Assembly (NCBI GenBank): GCA_900541395.1
Contig: UQJT01000003.1
Location: forward strand, 1-64,000
DNA length: 64,000 bases
Direction: 5' to 3'
From: an uncultured Desulfovibrio sp.
Lineage (GTDB): Bacteria > Desulfobacterota > Desulfovibrionia > Desulfovibrionales > Desulfovibrionaceae
Shown here piece by piece: positions 52,874-61,542 of this stretch (the first letter of the stretch is position 1; every line of letters begins with the position of its first letter). The position numbers and the translations under genes were made by a program. The notes beneath the pieces are model-generated. The model had not been told where the DNA came from, searched no databases, and worked only from the letters and a program-made list of their open reading frames with translations.

Positions 52874-52939
52874 TCCCTGCCCGCTCCTGACGGCCAAAGG
52901 TCGGTGAGGAAATGGTCGACAGATGGAACCTGGCCAAAA

Positions 52940-54073
52940 TCATTCAGGTTTCGGCGACGAACCGTCCCCCGCGTTCTCCGGATGCCGGACTTCGGGTGGA
53001 AAACTTTCCGTGACAACTGGGCTTTCCTGCTCACGTTCGTCCATAAATATCTGCCACACGGTGACAAAAAGCACCGCCAGCGTGGGGCCGGTGACGAACC
53101 CGTCCATGCCGAACATGATAAAACCGCCCAGCGTGGATAAAAGAACCATGAAGTCCGGCAGCTTGGTGTCGCGTCCCACCAGCAGGGGGCGCAACAGGTT
53201 GTCCGCCAGTCCGATAACGCCCGCGCCGTAGACGATCAGGATGGCTCCCTGCCAGGGGTGACCGGCAGCCAGCAGAAACAGAGCGGTGGGTCCCCAGACC
53301 AGAGCCGCGCCAACCACCGGGATAAGAGAAAGCAAGGTCATCGCCACGCCCCACAGCACCGGAGCGCGAATATCCAGCAGCCAAAAAATCAGGCCGCCCA
53401 ACGCCCCCTGGACCATGGCCACCAACAGACTGCCCTTGACCGTGGCCCGCATCACTCCGGCAAATTTGCGGAACAACAACTCCTCGCGCTGATCGCCGAA
53501 AGGCAAAGCCCGGATCAATACCCTTTTAAGCCATTCACCGTCACGTACCAAAAAGAACGCGATATACAACACCAAGGCAAGATTGGTCAGAAAATGAGCC
53601 GCGCCGCCCCCGAAGGCCACCGTATTGGAAGCGATGAACTTTCCGACCGTCAGCGCCGCTTGCGACAGTTGGGCCTTGATGCGGGCGGCGTCATATCCAT
53701 ATTTGGCCAACCACTCCTGCACAGCGGGAAAAGCCTCCCGCAATGTATCCACGGCCTCGGCCAGACTGCTTGAACCGGCCGCCAGCCGCTCATACAGGGC
53801 GGCCGCTTCCTGCAGGCAGGAATACAGGAGCCAGGCCAGAGGGAGGATGATGACCAGCAGGCAGAGCAAGACTGTCAACCCCGAGGCAAGGTTTGGATGC
53901 AGCCCCCGACGATCGCGCAAAAAGCCGTTGACCGGGCCGAACAGCACGGCGATGACCGCGGCCCAGAATACAACATCAAAAAAAGGAAACAACAGCCAGC
54001 CGAACAAGATCGTAGCCGCCGCCAACAGGAGCAGAAAGGCGCGTGCCTCAAAACGCCGGGGATCGTCATACAT
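52940..54073 (-). CDS. AI-2E family transporter (PerM/YdiK-like)
   Basis: A 377-residue membrane protein with about eight hydrophobic helices, matching the AI-2E/PerM family. The conserved block LLSLIPVVGAALVWGPTALFLL followed by GVIGLADNLLRPLLVGRDTKLPDFMVLLSTLGG is diagnostic. Despite the family name, members are proposed exporters or Na+/H+ antiporters of uncertain substrate. The start at 54073 (MYDDPRRFEAR) has AAGGAG about 10 bases upstream; the longer upstream frame is unlikely to be coding. Confidence 0.88.
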   Translation of the reverse strand: MYDDPRRFEARAFLLLLAAATILFGWLLFPFFDVVFWAAVIAVLFGPVNGFLRDRRGLHPNLASGLTVLLCLLVIILPLAWLLYSCLQEAAALYERLAAGSSSLAEAVDTLREAFPAVQEWLAKYGYDAARIKAQLSQAALTVGKFIASNTVAFGGGAAHFLTNLALVLYIAFFLVRDGEWLKRVLIRALPFGDQREELLFRKFAGVMRATVKGSLLVAMVQGALGGLIFWLLDIRAPVLWGVAMTLLSLIPVVGAALVWGPTALFLLAAGHPWQGAILIVYGAGVIGLADNLLRPLLVGRDTKLPDFMVLLSTLGGFIMFGMDGFVTGPTLAVLFVTVWQIFMDEREQESPVVTESFPPEVRHPENAGDGSSPKPE

Positions 54074-54346
54074 GGGGCATAACTCCTTGCGTTGCATGCC
54101 TTCCATGTTAACGGCACTCAGCTTCCCGTGCAAGAGAAAGGCTCGACGGCCGTAGCGGCCGCGAGTCGAAAAGGACATATACGAACAAAGCCGGCCCCGA
54201 CAATCGCCTTGCGCAAAAAAAGATACCAATATAAGGATATTCAGCTTGTTCCTTTCGTCATCACAGATGACCATGAAATGGTCCGTTCTCCGGCAGCGAA
54301 AAGAGAGAGTTCCTTTTTTGTAGGAAACTGAACAAAGGGCGTGCCC

Positions 54347-54622
54347 ATGTCAAAACGTCATCCCCTGCTGAGCCTACGTTCCGTGGGTCCGGCCACACTT
54401 CAGGATCTCCTGTTGCTGGGCATTGATACGCCCGGCAAGCTGGCCGCCGCCGATCCCCGGATTTTATATGATGAGCTGTGCCTTCGTACCGGGCAGAACG
54501 TGGATATCTGTCAATACGACGTCTTTTGCTGTGCCGTGGCCCAGGCCCGCGACCCGGATCTACCGGAAGAGCAAAAAGACTGGGCCTGGTGGTCCCGCCG
54601 TCGCAAAACCTCCGAGGGCTGA
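54347..54622 (+). CDS. Helix-hairpin-helix protein (Cdd1/pathogenicity-locus family)
   Basis: A 91-residue protein with an N-terminal helix-hairpin-helix motif (SLRSVGPATLQDLLLLGIDTPGKLAAADP) followed by the CQYDVFCCAVAQARDP stretch and a tryptophan-rich end DWAWWSRRRK, the pattern of the small HHH proteins annotated as Cdd1. Such motifs bind DNA non-specifically. A GTG two codons earlier could be the start. Role unknown. Confidence 0.85.
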   Translation: MSKRHPLLSLRSVGPATLQDLLLLGIDTPGKLAAADPRILYDELCLRTGQNVDICQYDVFCCAVAQARDPDLPEEQKDWAWWSRRRKTSEG

Positions 54623-54779
54623 GACCAAAGGCGTGCCTCCGGTGCTGCGGAAATTCATCCGCGCGCCGGGTCGGAACCGCCTTTGACAAAAGCCGGATCC
54701 GGCGCGAACGCGGATAATCACCGCCCTGCGCTTGACTCTCGGCTTCAGCAGACAGACTTCCTCAGAAAAGGAGGTTTTC

Positions 54780-55637
54780 ATGGCTCAGCGCAGTGTCGAA
54801 AAAATTGTGACAGGCCGCCCTTCCGTGGACGGCGCGGGCGTCCGCCTGGTGAGAGTGCTCGGCGCCCCCACAGTATACGATTTCGATCCCTTTCTCATGT
54901 TGGACGCTTTCGATTCCTACAATCCCGATGACTATGTACGCGGCTTCCCCATGCATCCGCACCGGGGCATAGAAACCTTTACCTATCTTATGGAAGGCGA
55001 AATCGATCATCAGGACAGCCTGGGCCATCAGGGCCGCATTCTGGATGGATGCTGCCAATGGATGACGGCGGGCAACGGCATTCTGCATCAGGAAATGCCC
55101 AAGCCCACGGAACGCCTGCTTGGTCTGCAATTGTGGATAAACCTGCCCCGGGCCCATAAGATGACCGAGCCCAAATATCGGGACATTACCCCGGCCAAGG
55201 TGCCCGTACTGGATGAGGACGGCGCACGGGTGGCGATTGTCGCCGGCGCCTACGCCACCGCGCAGGGCAACGTGGACGGAGCCACCAAAGGCGATTACGT
55301 CCCGGTTCGCTTCCTTGACGTATGGCTTGGCCCGAGTAAAAACTGGTCGGTGGAAACCCAGCCCGCCGACACAGTATTCGCCTATCTGGTGGAAGGCTCA
55401 TGCTTTCAGGAGGAACTCGAAATTCCGGCGCGTCGAGCCGTTCTGTTCGGTCCGGGCGATAACCTCCGCCTGACCGGCGGCCCCAAAGGGGCGCGCTTTG
55501 TGCTGGTATCGGGCCGACCGTTGCGCGAACCCGTGGCTTGGGGCGGCCCCATAGTCATGAATACCGAATCCGAAGTACGGCAGGCTTTTCAGGAGCTGGA
55601 AGACGGCGTCTTCCTCCGGCACGCCCGACGGCGTTGA
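54780..55637 (+). CDS. Pirin family protein
   Basis: A 285-residue bicupin of the pirin family. The metal-binding N-terminal cupin has FPMHPHRGIETFTYLMEGEIDHQDSLGH, then GILHQEMP, which supply the three histidines and a glutamate for one Fe or Ni. Some bacterial pirins are quercetin dioxygenases; others regulate metabolism, so function cannot be assigned. AGGAGG lies 6-9 bases before the ATG at 54780. Confidence 0.92.
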   Translation: MAQRSVEKIVTGRPSVDGAGVRLVRVLGAPTVYDFDPFLMLDAFDSYNPDDYVRGFPMHPHRGIETFTYLMEGEIDHQDSLGHQGRILDGCCQWMTAGNGILHQEMPKPTERLLGLQLWINLPRAHKMTEPKYRDITPAKVPVLDEDGARVAIVAGAYATAQGNVDGATKGDYVPVRFLDVWLGPSKNWSVETQPADTVFAYLVEGSCFQEELEIPARRAVLFGPGDNLRLTGGPKGARFVLVSGRPLREPVAWGGPIVMNTESEVRQAFQELEDGVFLRHARRR

Positions 55638-55655
55638 ACTCTCGCCGGGGAGTCC

Positions 55656-56258
55656 TCACCCCAAAAACGACTGAATACCGGTAAAGATAACCTGGGCGGC
55701 TATGGCGGCCAGCAGCAACCCTGTCAACTTGGACAACACGGCGATGCCGGTCCGATGCAGCACCTTTTCCACGCTTTCAGCCATAAGCAGCAGAAGAAGC
55801 ACCCCGCCCGAGGCCACCAGCAAAGCCGCCGCGCCGATAAGCCTTTCCTGCGGAGTGGAAGCCGAAGCCCCCATAACCATGACCGTGCCGATGGAGGCCG
55901 GTCCCATGCATAGAGGAATAGCCAACGGCACCACGCTGATATCCGCATCGACGGGCATGGAGGGGTGGTCTGTGGTTTCGTTCATCAACGACACGGCCGT
56001 CAGAAACAGCAACACCCCCGAGCCGATACGAAAAGCATCGAGCGTAAAGCCGAATACCCCGAAGATACTTTCTCCGAAAAAGTACAGGACCACCCCGATC
56101 ACGAACACCGCCACCCCCGTATGAATGGCGGTGGCTCGCTTGCGCGCGGTCGGATAGGATTTAGTGCCGCTCAAAAACGCGCTTAACACGGCGGGCGGCG
56201 TCATCAAAGCGAACAGTTTAAGGGCCGTGCCGAAAAATTCGCTGAAAACGCTGTCCAT
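55656..56258 (-). CDS. MarC family inner-membrane protein
   Basis: A 200-residue protein with six predicted transmembrane helices, matching MarC/YhgN. The conserved PLAIPLCMGPASIGTVMVMGA lies in the centre. Function is unknown; the family was once linked to multiple antibiotic resistance but that role is not supported. It converges on the pirin gene, whose stop is only 18 bases away, without a terminator between them. Confidence 0.9.
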   Translation of the reverse strand: MDSVFSEFFGTALKLFALMTPPAVLSAFLSGTKSYPTARKRATAIHTGVAVFVIGVVLYFFGESIFGVFGFTLDAFRIGSGVLLFLTAVSLMNETTDHPSMPVDADISVVPLAIPLCMGPASIGTVMVMGASASTPQERLIGAAALLVASGGVLLLLLMAESVEKVLHRTGIAVLSKLTGLLLAAIAAQVIFTGIQSFLG

Positions 56259-56394
56259 GTCGCCTTTTCCCCACTACGGGTAAGAGTTCCCGGTGTTCCC
56301 GGCCCTGATGGCCGACGGGGCCGAGGGGCGGCCCCGTTTGTCCGCGAACGCCGACGCCGTTTTCATAAGGAACGACGCCGAATTGCGCAAGAAC

Positions 56395-56418
56395 AAAAAA
56401 GGCGGCACGACAGCCGCC
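56395..56418 (-). terminator. hypC terminator (minus strand)
   Basis: On the minus strand GGCGGC-TGTCGT-GCCGCC is followed by TTTTTT (A-run at 56395-56400 on plus). A second GC hairpin, ACGGGGCC/GGCCCCGT, lies at 56315-56337. Confidence 0.8.
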
Positions 56419-56533
56419 CGCAGTGTGTCGATATCCGCCGGAAAAACGGAATAGCCTTGTAAAAAACGGTGCCGACACCGAATATTGCCGCCCCATGCGG
56501 ACGGAAAACATTCGTCCCGCGTCCGCAACGCTC

Positions 56534-56782
56534 TCAGAAGGTGGAAGGCATACCGCCCATTTCGGCAATTTGACGAAACAAAACCAGCGATTCCTGAGCC
56601 TCCGTCGGGTCAAGCACGCGAAGCGCAAACCCGGCGTGCACGATGACATAATCTCCCGGCTTGACGGGTTCGGGCAGAAGCAGCGTCGAAATATCCATAA
56701 AAGTTTCACCACTGCCCACACGAACGCGGGCCTTGCCCTCCTCCGGGCATTCGGTCACACAAACGGGAACGGCAAGACACAT
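56534..56782 (-). CDS. hypC: Hydrogenase maturation chaperone HypC/HupF
   Basis: An 82-residue HypC protein. It begins MCLAVPV; the N-terminal cysteine at position 2 binds the Fe(CN)2CO unit with HypD. The rest is the OB-fold with VSGETFMDIS-like and PGDYVIVHAGFALRVLD patterns. AGGAG lies 6-9 bases before the ATG at 56782. No other hyp or hydrogenase gene is in the window; it ends in its own terminator, so it is transcribed alone. Confidence 0.94.
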   Translation of the reverse strand: MCLAVPVCVTECPEEGKARVRVGSGETFMDISTLLLPEPVKPGDYVIVHAGFALRVLDPTEAQESLVLFRQIAEMGGMPSTF

Positions 56783-57005
56783 GGCAATCTCCTGGTTGCT
56801 TTTCCTCTTTCTCATATAGCTCAGGCAAAGGTTTCCCGCAAGGGGAGCGCCCGGCAAACACAGGACGCGGCGGGACGAAAACCGCAACACCGTTCGCCGC
56901 CACGCCGCGGCTTGCTGCAAAGCTCATACGCCATGTCATAACGCCCGTCATCCCATCAGGGCACATACTCATTTCGGCGCCGCCCGTGCGGGCGGCCCGA
57001 GCCGA

Positions 57006-57034
57006 TTGCCAAGCGCAGGTCGATGCGATACAAT
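57006..57034 (+). promoter_or_regulatory. Sigma-70 promoter of the mla operon
   Basis: TTGCCA (57006-57011) and TACAAT (57029-57034) have the ideal 17-base spacing. The start site near 57041 leaves only a 12-base leader before the ATG at 57053. Confidence 0.65.
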
Positions 57035-57052
57035 GCATGTTGGTCAATTATT

Positions 57053-57847
57053 ATGCATACCGACACCACTTCCTCTTTCGCTCCACTGGCGCCTGTCCTG
57101 GCTCTCCTGCATCGACTGGGAGACATGGCGCTGTTTCTGGTCGACGCCGTATGGCAGACCTTCCGGACGCATCGGCTGTTCGGCAAGGTGTTCCAACAGC
57201 TCTACACCGTCGGCGCTCAGTCCATGCTGGTTATTTTGCTGTTCAGCGTGTTCACGGGGCTGGTCCTCGGGCTCCAGGCCTTTTACGCCATGTCCATGTT
57301 CGGAGCCCAGGGCATGTTGGGTTCGCTCATCTCTCTGACGCTCATTCGTGAACTGGGCCCGGTGCTCACCGCCGTCATGATCACGGCCCGCGCCGGTTCG
57401 GCCATGACCGCCGAAATCGGGGTCATGCGCATTACCGATCAAATCGACGCGCTGGAAGTGATGGATATCCACCCCGTGGGCTACCTGGTCACCCCGCGGC
57501 TCCTCGCCTCGTTGATTGCATTCCCTCTGCTCACCGCCGTATTCGACGTTATCGGCATCTTCGGAGGCTATTTGTCGGCTTGCGTTCTGCTCGGCCTGAA
57601 CGAGGGCCGCTATTTTTCCGGCGTCGAATCCAGCGTTACCATGACCGACGTCTCGGGGGGCTTTCTCAAGGCTTTCGTGTTCGCCGCCATTGTGGTGACC
57701 GTCTGTTGCTATCAGGGGTATGCCGCTCACCAGCGCAAGGACGGCAAGGGAGCGGAAGCCGTGGGCAACGCCACTACTTCCGCCGTGGTCATGAGTTGCG
57801 TGCTCATCCTGATGAGCGACTATGTGCTTACCTCCTTTCTGCTCTGA
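57053..57847 (+). CDS. mlaE: MlaE-type phospholipid ABC permease
   Basis: A 264-residue permease of the MCE-associated ABC transporter that moves phospholipids across the periplasm. About five to six helices are visible; SLTLIRELGPVLTAVMITARAGSAMTAEIGVMRITDQIDALEVM is the conserved cytosolic coupling region. The start at 57053 is chosen because the promoter just upstream would exclude the earlier ATG at 57023. First gene of mlaE-F-D-C-A; no STAS-domain mlaB gene is present. Confidence 0.93.
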   Translation: MHTDTTSSFAPLAPVLALLHRLGDMALFLVDAVWQTFRTHRLFGKVFQQLYTVGAQSMLVILLFSVFTGLVLGLQAFYAMSMFGAQGMLGSLISLTLIRELGPVLTAVMITARAGSAMTAEIGVMRITDQIDALEVMDIHPVGYLVTPRLLASLIAFPLLTAVFDVIGIFGGYLSACVLLGLNEGRYFSGVESSVTMTDVSGGFLKAFVFAAIVVTVCCYQGYAAHQRKDGKGAEAVGNATTSAVVMSCVLILMSDYVLTSFLL

Positions 57848-57855
57848 GGCCCGGC

Positions 57856-58686
57856 ATGACACCTATTACCGACAATGCCTGGGATATATGCATCGAGCAT
57901 CTTGACGGCGGCTACGGCGAGCGTCTGGTTCTCCGCGATCTGTCCGCCTGTCTGCCCGGAGGGGCGATAACCGCCATTTTGGGCGAATCGGGATGCGGCA
58001 AAACCACACTTCTGCGCATCATCCTGGGACTGACCCCACCCCGCTCGGGCCGCATTTTGCTGGGCGGTCGCGACATCTTTTCCCTGTCGGCCCGCCAGTT
58101 CCACAAAGTGCGACGGCGCTTCGGCGTCTTGTTTCAGGACGGCGCCCTGCTCGGCGCGCTCACCCTGGCCGAAAACGTGGCGCTTCCCCTTCGGGAACAC
58201 ACCACCCTGCCGCATAAGATTTTGCGCGAGGCTGCTCTGCGCACCCTCCAACTGGTGGGGCTGGAAAATTTTGCCGATTTTTACCCAAGCGAACTTTCCG
58301 GCGGCATGCGCAAGCGCGCCGGTCTGGCGCGGGCCATCGTCACCGAACCTCCTGTACTGTTCTGCGATGAACCCACGTCGGGACTCGATCCCATTACCGC
58401 CGCTCAGATGGATCAATTGTTGCTGGACATGAAGCAACATTATCCACACATGACCACAGTGGTGATTACCCACGATTTGGGCAGCGTAGCCCATATTGCG
58501 GAGCATGTGCTGGTGATAAAAAAGGGACAGGCCGTTTTTTCCGGTTCGCGTCAGGAGCTGGAGTCCAGCGAAGACCCGTACCTACGCCAGTTTTTGGACC
58601 GCAAACCCGAGGAATCCCGCCGCATGGCCGCGCCGCCGCTGGACAAGGCCGTCCGTTCGGCCCTTGCCGAGTGGCTGGACGATTGA
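57856..58686 (+). CDS. mlaF: MlaF-type ABC ATPase
   Basis: A 276-residue ATPase that powers the Mla transporter. It shows Walker A GESGCGKTT, the Q-loop LFQDGALLGALT characteristic of MlaF, signature LSGGMRKRAGLARAI, Walker B VLFCDEPTSGLD and the switch histidine in VVITHDLGS. A C-terminal tail of about 30 residues extends beyond the fold. GAGG precedes the ATG at 57856, eight bases after the mlaE stop. Confidence 0.94.
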   Translation: MTPITDNAWDICIEHLDGGYGERLVLRDLSACLPGGAITAILGESGCGKTTLLRIILGLTPPRSGRILLGGRDIFSLSARQFHKVRRRFGVLFQDGALLGALTLAENVALPLREHTTLPHKILREAALRTLQLVGLENFADFYPSELSGGMRKRAGLARAIVTEPPVLFCDEPTSGLDPITAAQMDQLLLDMKQHYPHMTTVVITHDLGSVAHIAEHVLVIKKGQAVFSGSRQELESSEDPYLRQFLDRKPEESRRMAAPPLDKAVRSALAEWLDD

Positions 58687-58700
58687 TAAGGAAGACCGTC

Positions 58701-59144
58701 ATGACATTCGCCAAAGAATCCATAGTAGGCGTTTTTGTGGTCCTGGGACTTGTCTGCGTTTCATACCTCACCATCAAGCTGGGTCGCATGGAAGTATTCG
58801 ACTCCAGCGGCTATACCGTAACCGCGCGGTTTTCGTCCGTGACGGGGTTGCGCACGGGCGCCAACGTGGAGATCGCGGGCGTGCCCGTGGGCCGGGTCAC
58901 CTCTATCCGGCTTGATCCTCAAACCTTTATGGCGGATGTGGACTTGCGCATCAACGACGGCGTCAATCTGAGCGACGACGTCATGGCTTCAGTCAAAACA
59001 AGCGGCCTCATCGGCGACAAATACATTTCCCTGGCGCCGGGAGGCTCGGATACCCCGTTGAAAAACGGCGATACCATTACCGATACCGAACCGACTCTGG
59101 ACCTTGAAGCCCTGATCGGCAAGGTTGTCTTCGGAGGCGTATAA
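58701..59144 (+). CDS. mlaD: MlaD-type MCE protein
   Basis: A 147-residue protein with an N-terminal membrane anchor (about residues 10-30) and a single MCE domain that forms the periplasmic hexameric ring. The MCE motif includes FSSVTGLRTGANVEIAGVPVGRVTSI and SGLIGDKYISLAPGG. AAGGAAG precedes the ATG. Its stop overlaps the mlaC start as TAATG. Confidence 0.93.
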   Translation: MTFAKESIVGVFVVLGLVCVSYLTIKLGRMEVFDSSGYTVTARFSSVTGLRTGANVEIAGVPVGRVTSIRLDPQTFMADVDLRINDGVNLSDDVMASVKTSGLIGDKYISLAPGGSDTPLKNGDTITDTEPTLDLEALIGKVVFGGV

Positions 59145-59773
59145 TGTTGCACTGTTATAAATGGATACTCCCGACGCTTTTCGTCTGCCTGCTGGCGGCG
59201 ACTCCTGCCAAGGCGGACCCCGGCACGGCCCGAGCCGCGGCCGAACAGGGAGCGCAGACCATTTTGGGACTGCTCAACGACCCGGCTTTCAAAAACCCGA
59301 CCACCCATGCCGCGCAACGGCAAAAAATTGAGGATGCCATTCTCGAACTGTTCGATTTCGAGGAATTCTCCACCCGTACCGTGGGACCTCAATGGCGGCA
59401 GTTCACCCCGGATCAGAAAAAAAGATTCCAGACGGCATTTACCGATCTTTTGCGCAATACCTATATCGATACGCTGGACTCTTACAACGGCGAGCAAATC
59501 CAGTTCACCGGCGAGGTGAGTTCCAACAACGGAACGCGCGTCGAAATCCAGATGAATTTCCTGGGGCAGAACAAGACCTATCCCGTGGCCTTCCGCATGT
59601 TGGTCAAAAATGATCGTTGGGTGGTGTACGATGTTATCATTGAAGGCATCAGCATGATCAAGAACTATCGGGATCAGTTCCGTGATATCCTGGGCAAGGG
59701 CAACCCAGAAGAACTTATCAAACGCGTGCAGGCCAAGGCTCAGGAACAAATGGCCAAACCCAAGGCCCGCTGA
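59144..59773 (+). CDS. mlaC: MlaC-type periplasmic phospholipid carrier
   Basis: A 209-residue periplasmic protein with a signal peptide (cleavage near AKA) of the Ttg2D/MlaC family, which ferries phospholipids between the outer-membrane MlaA and the inner-membrane MlaFED. Recognisable stretches are TVGPQWRQFTPDQKKRF and VYDVIIEGISMIKNYRDQF, near the C-terminus. It begins one base inside mlaD. Confidence 0.93.
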   Translation: MLHCYKWILPTLFVCLLAATPAKADPGTARAAAEQGAQTILGLLNDPAFKNPTTHAAQRQKIEDAILELFDFEEFSTRTVGPQWRQFTPDQKKRFQTAFTDLLRNTYIDTLDSYNGEQIQFTGEVSSNNGTRVEIQMNFLGQNKTYPVAFRMLVKNDRWVVYDVIIEGISMIKNYRDQFRDILGKGNPEELIKRVQAKAQEQMAKPKAR

Positions 59774-59780
59774 TATTCGG

Positions 59781-59805
59781 AGCGGAAGCGGCTTGCACTT
59801 CCGCT
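59781..59805 (+). repeat. Intercistronic hairpin mlaC/mlaA
   Basis: AGCGGAAG (59781-59788) pairs with CTTCCGCT (59798-59805); a short TATAAAG follows, no U-tract. It may attenuate read-through into mlaA. Confidence 0.5.
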
Positions 59806-59897
59806 TATAAAGTCCGCCCCTTGTCGGCGGCCGGGGCGGCGCACGGAGCGCCGTTCCCATTTATGGCCCCGCCCCTTCCGTTATTGAGGTGACAGTC

Positions 59898-60764
59898 ATG
59901 ATGCGTTCCTGTGCCCTGGTGCTCACCGTCCTGCTGATGTGCGGCTGCGCCGCCAAACACTCCACCCCCGAGACGGGGCAGCCGATTTCGGTTCAGTCGG
60001 TCCAACAAACCGTGGAAGAGCCTGTCCCGAATGATTTTTCCCTCGCGGACTCGGGCGGAACGGCGCCCGCAGCGGCCTCCATCTCCGATGGCGGAGCAGC
60101 CCTGGACGACTATGACGACTACAGTCTGGACGATTATGACGATGACGCCTCATCCGTGGCTGTGTTCGATCCTCTGGAACCCTGGAACCGTTTCTGGTTC
60201 CGTTTCAACGACGTGCTGCTGCTCAAGGTGGTCAAACCCGTTCATACGGGATACGCCAAGGTGGTTCCCGGCCCCATCCGCAGCGGCATATCCAATTTTG
60301 CCCATAATCTGGGCGCGCCGGTCCGTTTTTTGAACAGCCTGTTACAGGGCAAATTCACTCAGGCGGGCGTGGAGTTCGGCCGTTTTTGCATCAACACCAT
60401 GACCAGTTTCGGACTGGCCGACGTGGCCAGCCAGAGCAAACCCCTTTATCCTTATCATCCTGAAACCGAAAATTTCGGCCACACGCTGGCCGTATGGGGT
60501 GTTCCCGAGGGGCCTTATCTGGTTTGGCCCTTCTTCGGTCCCAGCACCGCCCGGGGCACCGTGGGCATGGTAGGCGATGTGTTTGCCGCGCCCCAGAACT
60601 ACGCCCTGAACTGGCAGGCCAGCCTGGCCGCCTCGTCGGGATTCACTTTTAATGATATGGACAAGGTCTATAAACCCTACGAGCAGGTGGTCGGCGCCTC
60701 TCTGGAACCGTATATCGCCGTACGCAACGGCTATCTTACCCTGTTGCGCCGTATCCCGCGCTGA
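59898..60764 (+). CDS. mlaA: MlaA/VacJ outer-membrane lipoprotein
   Basis: A 288-residue lipoprotein with a signal peptide ending in LLMCGC, an acidic linker rich in Asp/Tyr near residues 60-90, and the VacJ domain with DPLEPWNRFWFRFND, VRFLNSLLQGKF, GLADVASQ and ENFGHTLAVWGVPEGPYLVWPFFGPSTARGT. MlaA removes mislocalised phospholipids from the outer leaflet of the outer membrane and passes them to MlaC. Start at 59898 has GAGGT seven bases upstream. Confidence 0.94.
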   Translation: MMRSCALVLTVLLMCGCAAKHSTPETGQPISVQSVQQTVEEPVPNDFSLADSGGTAPAAASISDGGAALDDYDDYSLDDYDDDASSVAVFDPLEPWNRFWFRFNDVLLLKVVKPVHTGYAKVVPGPIRSGISNFAHNLGAPVRFLNSLLQGKFTQAGVEFGRFCINTMTSFGLADVASQSKPLYPYHPETENFGHTLAVWGVPEGPYLVWPFFGPSTARGTVGMVGDVFAAPQNYALNWQASLAASSGFTFNDMDKVYKPYEQVVGASLEPYIAVRNGYLTLLRRIPR

Positions 60765-60960
60765 CCATCCGCCATGCCCGAACAGCTTGAGGGAGCGCCT
60801 CTCAAAGCTTTTCTCAGGCTGTCGCACAAAACCATGAGGGAACTTTTTTCCTCAATCTCCCCTTTCGGCGGCCCGAAAAATAAATACGCGGCAATTTTAA
60901 AGGTTGCTCCTGCGACGGCAAGTCCTTATTTTAGGCGCCAAGTCATTTTCGGAGGAAACC

Positions 60961-61449
60961 GTGGGCAACGCCGAACGCTATCGCAAAACATTTCCCGTCA
61001 CCTGGGATCAACTGCACCGCGACGCCAAGGCTTTGGCCTGGCGGTTGCTGGAATACCGCAACTTTAAAAGTATCGTCGCCATTACCCGGGGCGGCCTGGT
61101 GCCGGCCGCCATTATCGCGCGGGAACTCAACATCCGCATGATCGATACGGTTTGCATCGTTACCTACCAGTGGCAGGAACAGGGCCCCGGTGAAACTGTT
61201 CTTAAGGGCGTCGAAGGCGACGGCGCGGAAATGCTGGTCGTCGACGACTTGGTGGATACCGGGCGCACGGCTAAAATCGTGCGCGCCATGCTGCCCCGGG
61301 CCCATTTCGCCACCCTATACGCCAAACCCGCCGGACGTCCTCTGGTAGACAGCTTCGTTACCGAAGTCAGCCAAGATACCTGGATTCTGTTCCCCTGGGA
61401 CTCTGAAGTCCAGTATACCAAACCTATTGTGGATCTGCAGGCGGAATAA
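60961..61449 (+). CDS. gpt: Xanthine/guanine phosphoribosyltransferase
   Basis: A 162-residue Gpt-type enzyme that salvages guanine or xanthine with PRPP. Close matches to E. coli Gpt are [37 protein letters not shown], the PRPP motif [13 protein letters not shown] and [17 protein letters not shown] start is chosen: GGAGG lies 6 bases before it at 60951-60955, and no upstream ATG has a ribosome site. The 196-base gap before it holds only a TGAGG/CCTCA hairpin around a T6 run (60835-60856 region). Confidence 0.94.
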   Translation: MGNAERYRKTFPVTWDQLHRDAKALAWRLLEYRNFKSIVAITRGGLVPAAIIARELNIRMIDTVCIVTYQWQEQGPGETVLKGVEGDGAEMLVVDDLVDTGRTAKIVRAMLPRAHFATLYAKPAGRPLVDSFVTEVSQDTWILFPWDSEVQYTKPIVDLQAE

Positions 61450-61482
61450 ACTCTCGTAGGGCATTTCAAAGTTGCCACATAA

Positions 61483-61525
61483 AAACACCGCGCCGCGCGT
61501 CCCTTGCGGGAGACACGCGGCGCGG
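61483..61525 (-). terminator. lon terminator (minus strand)
   Basis: A GC-rich stem of about 13 bp (61488-61500 with 61513-61525, one or two mismatches) is followed on the minus strand by GTGTTTTTATG. It lies between convergent gpt and lon. Confidence 0.75.
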
Positions 61526-61542
61526 ACAGGCGGAGCGCAGAA

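Noticed and set aside
54240-54280. Possible direct repeat of the tRNA-Lys 3' end (GATGACC) marking an island boundary
   Set aside because: Only 7-8 matching bases; expected by chance in 13 kb.
60774-61067. 97-codon frame upstream of and overlapping gpt
   Set aside because: No ribosome site, low-quality composition, and it overlaps gpt in another frame.
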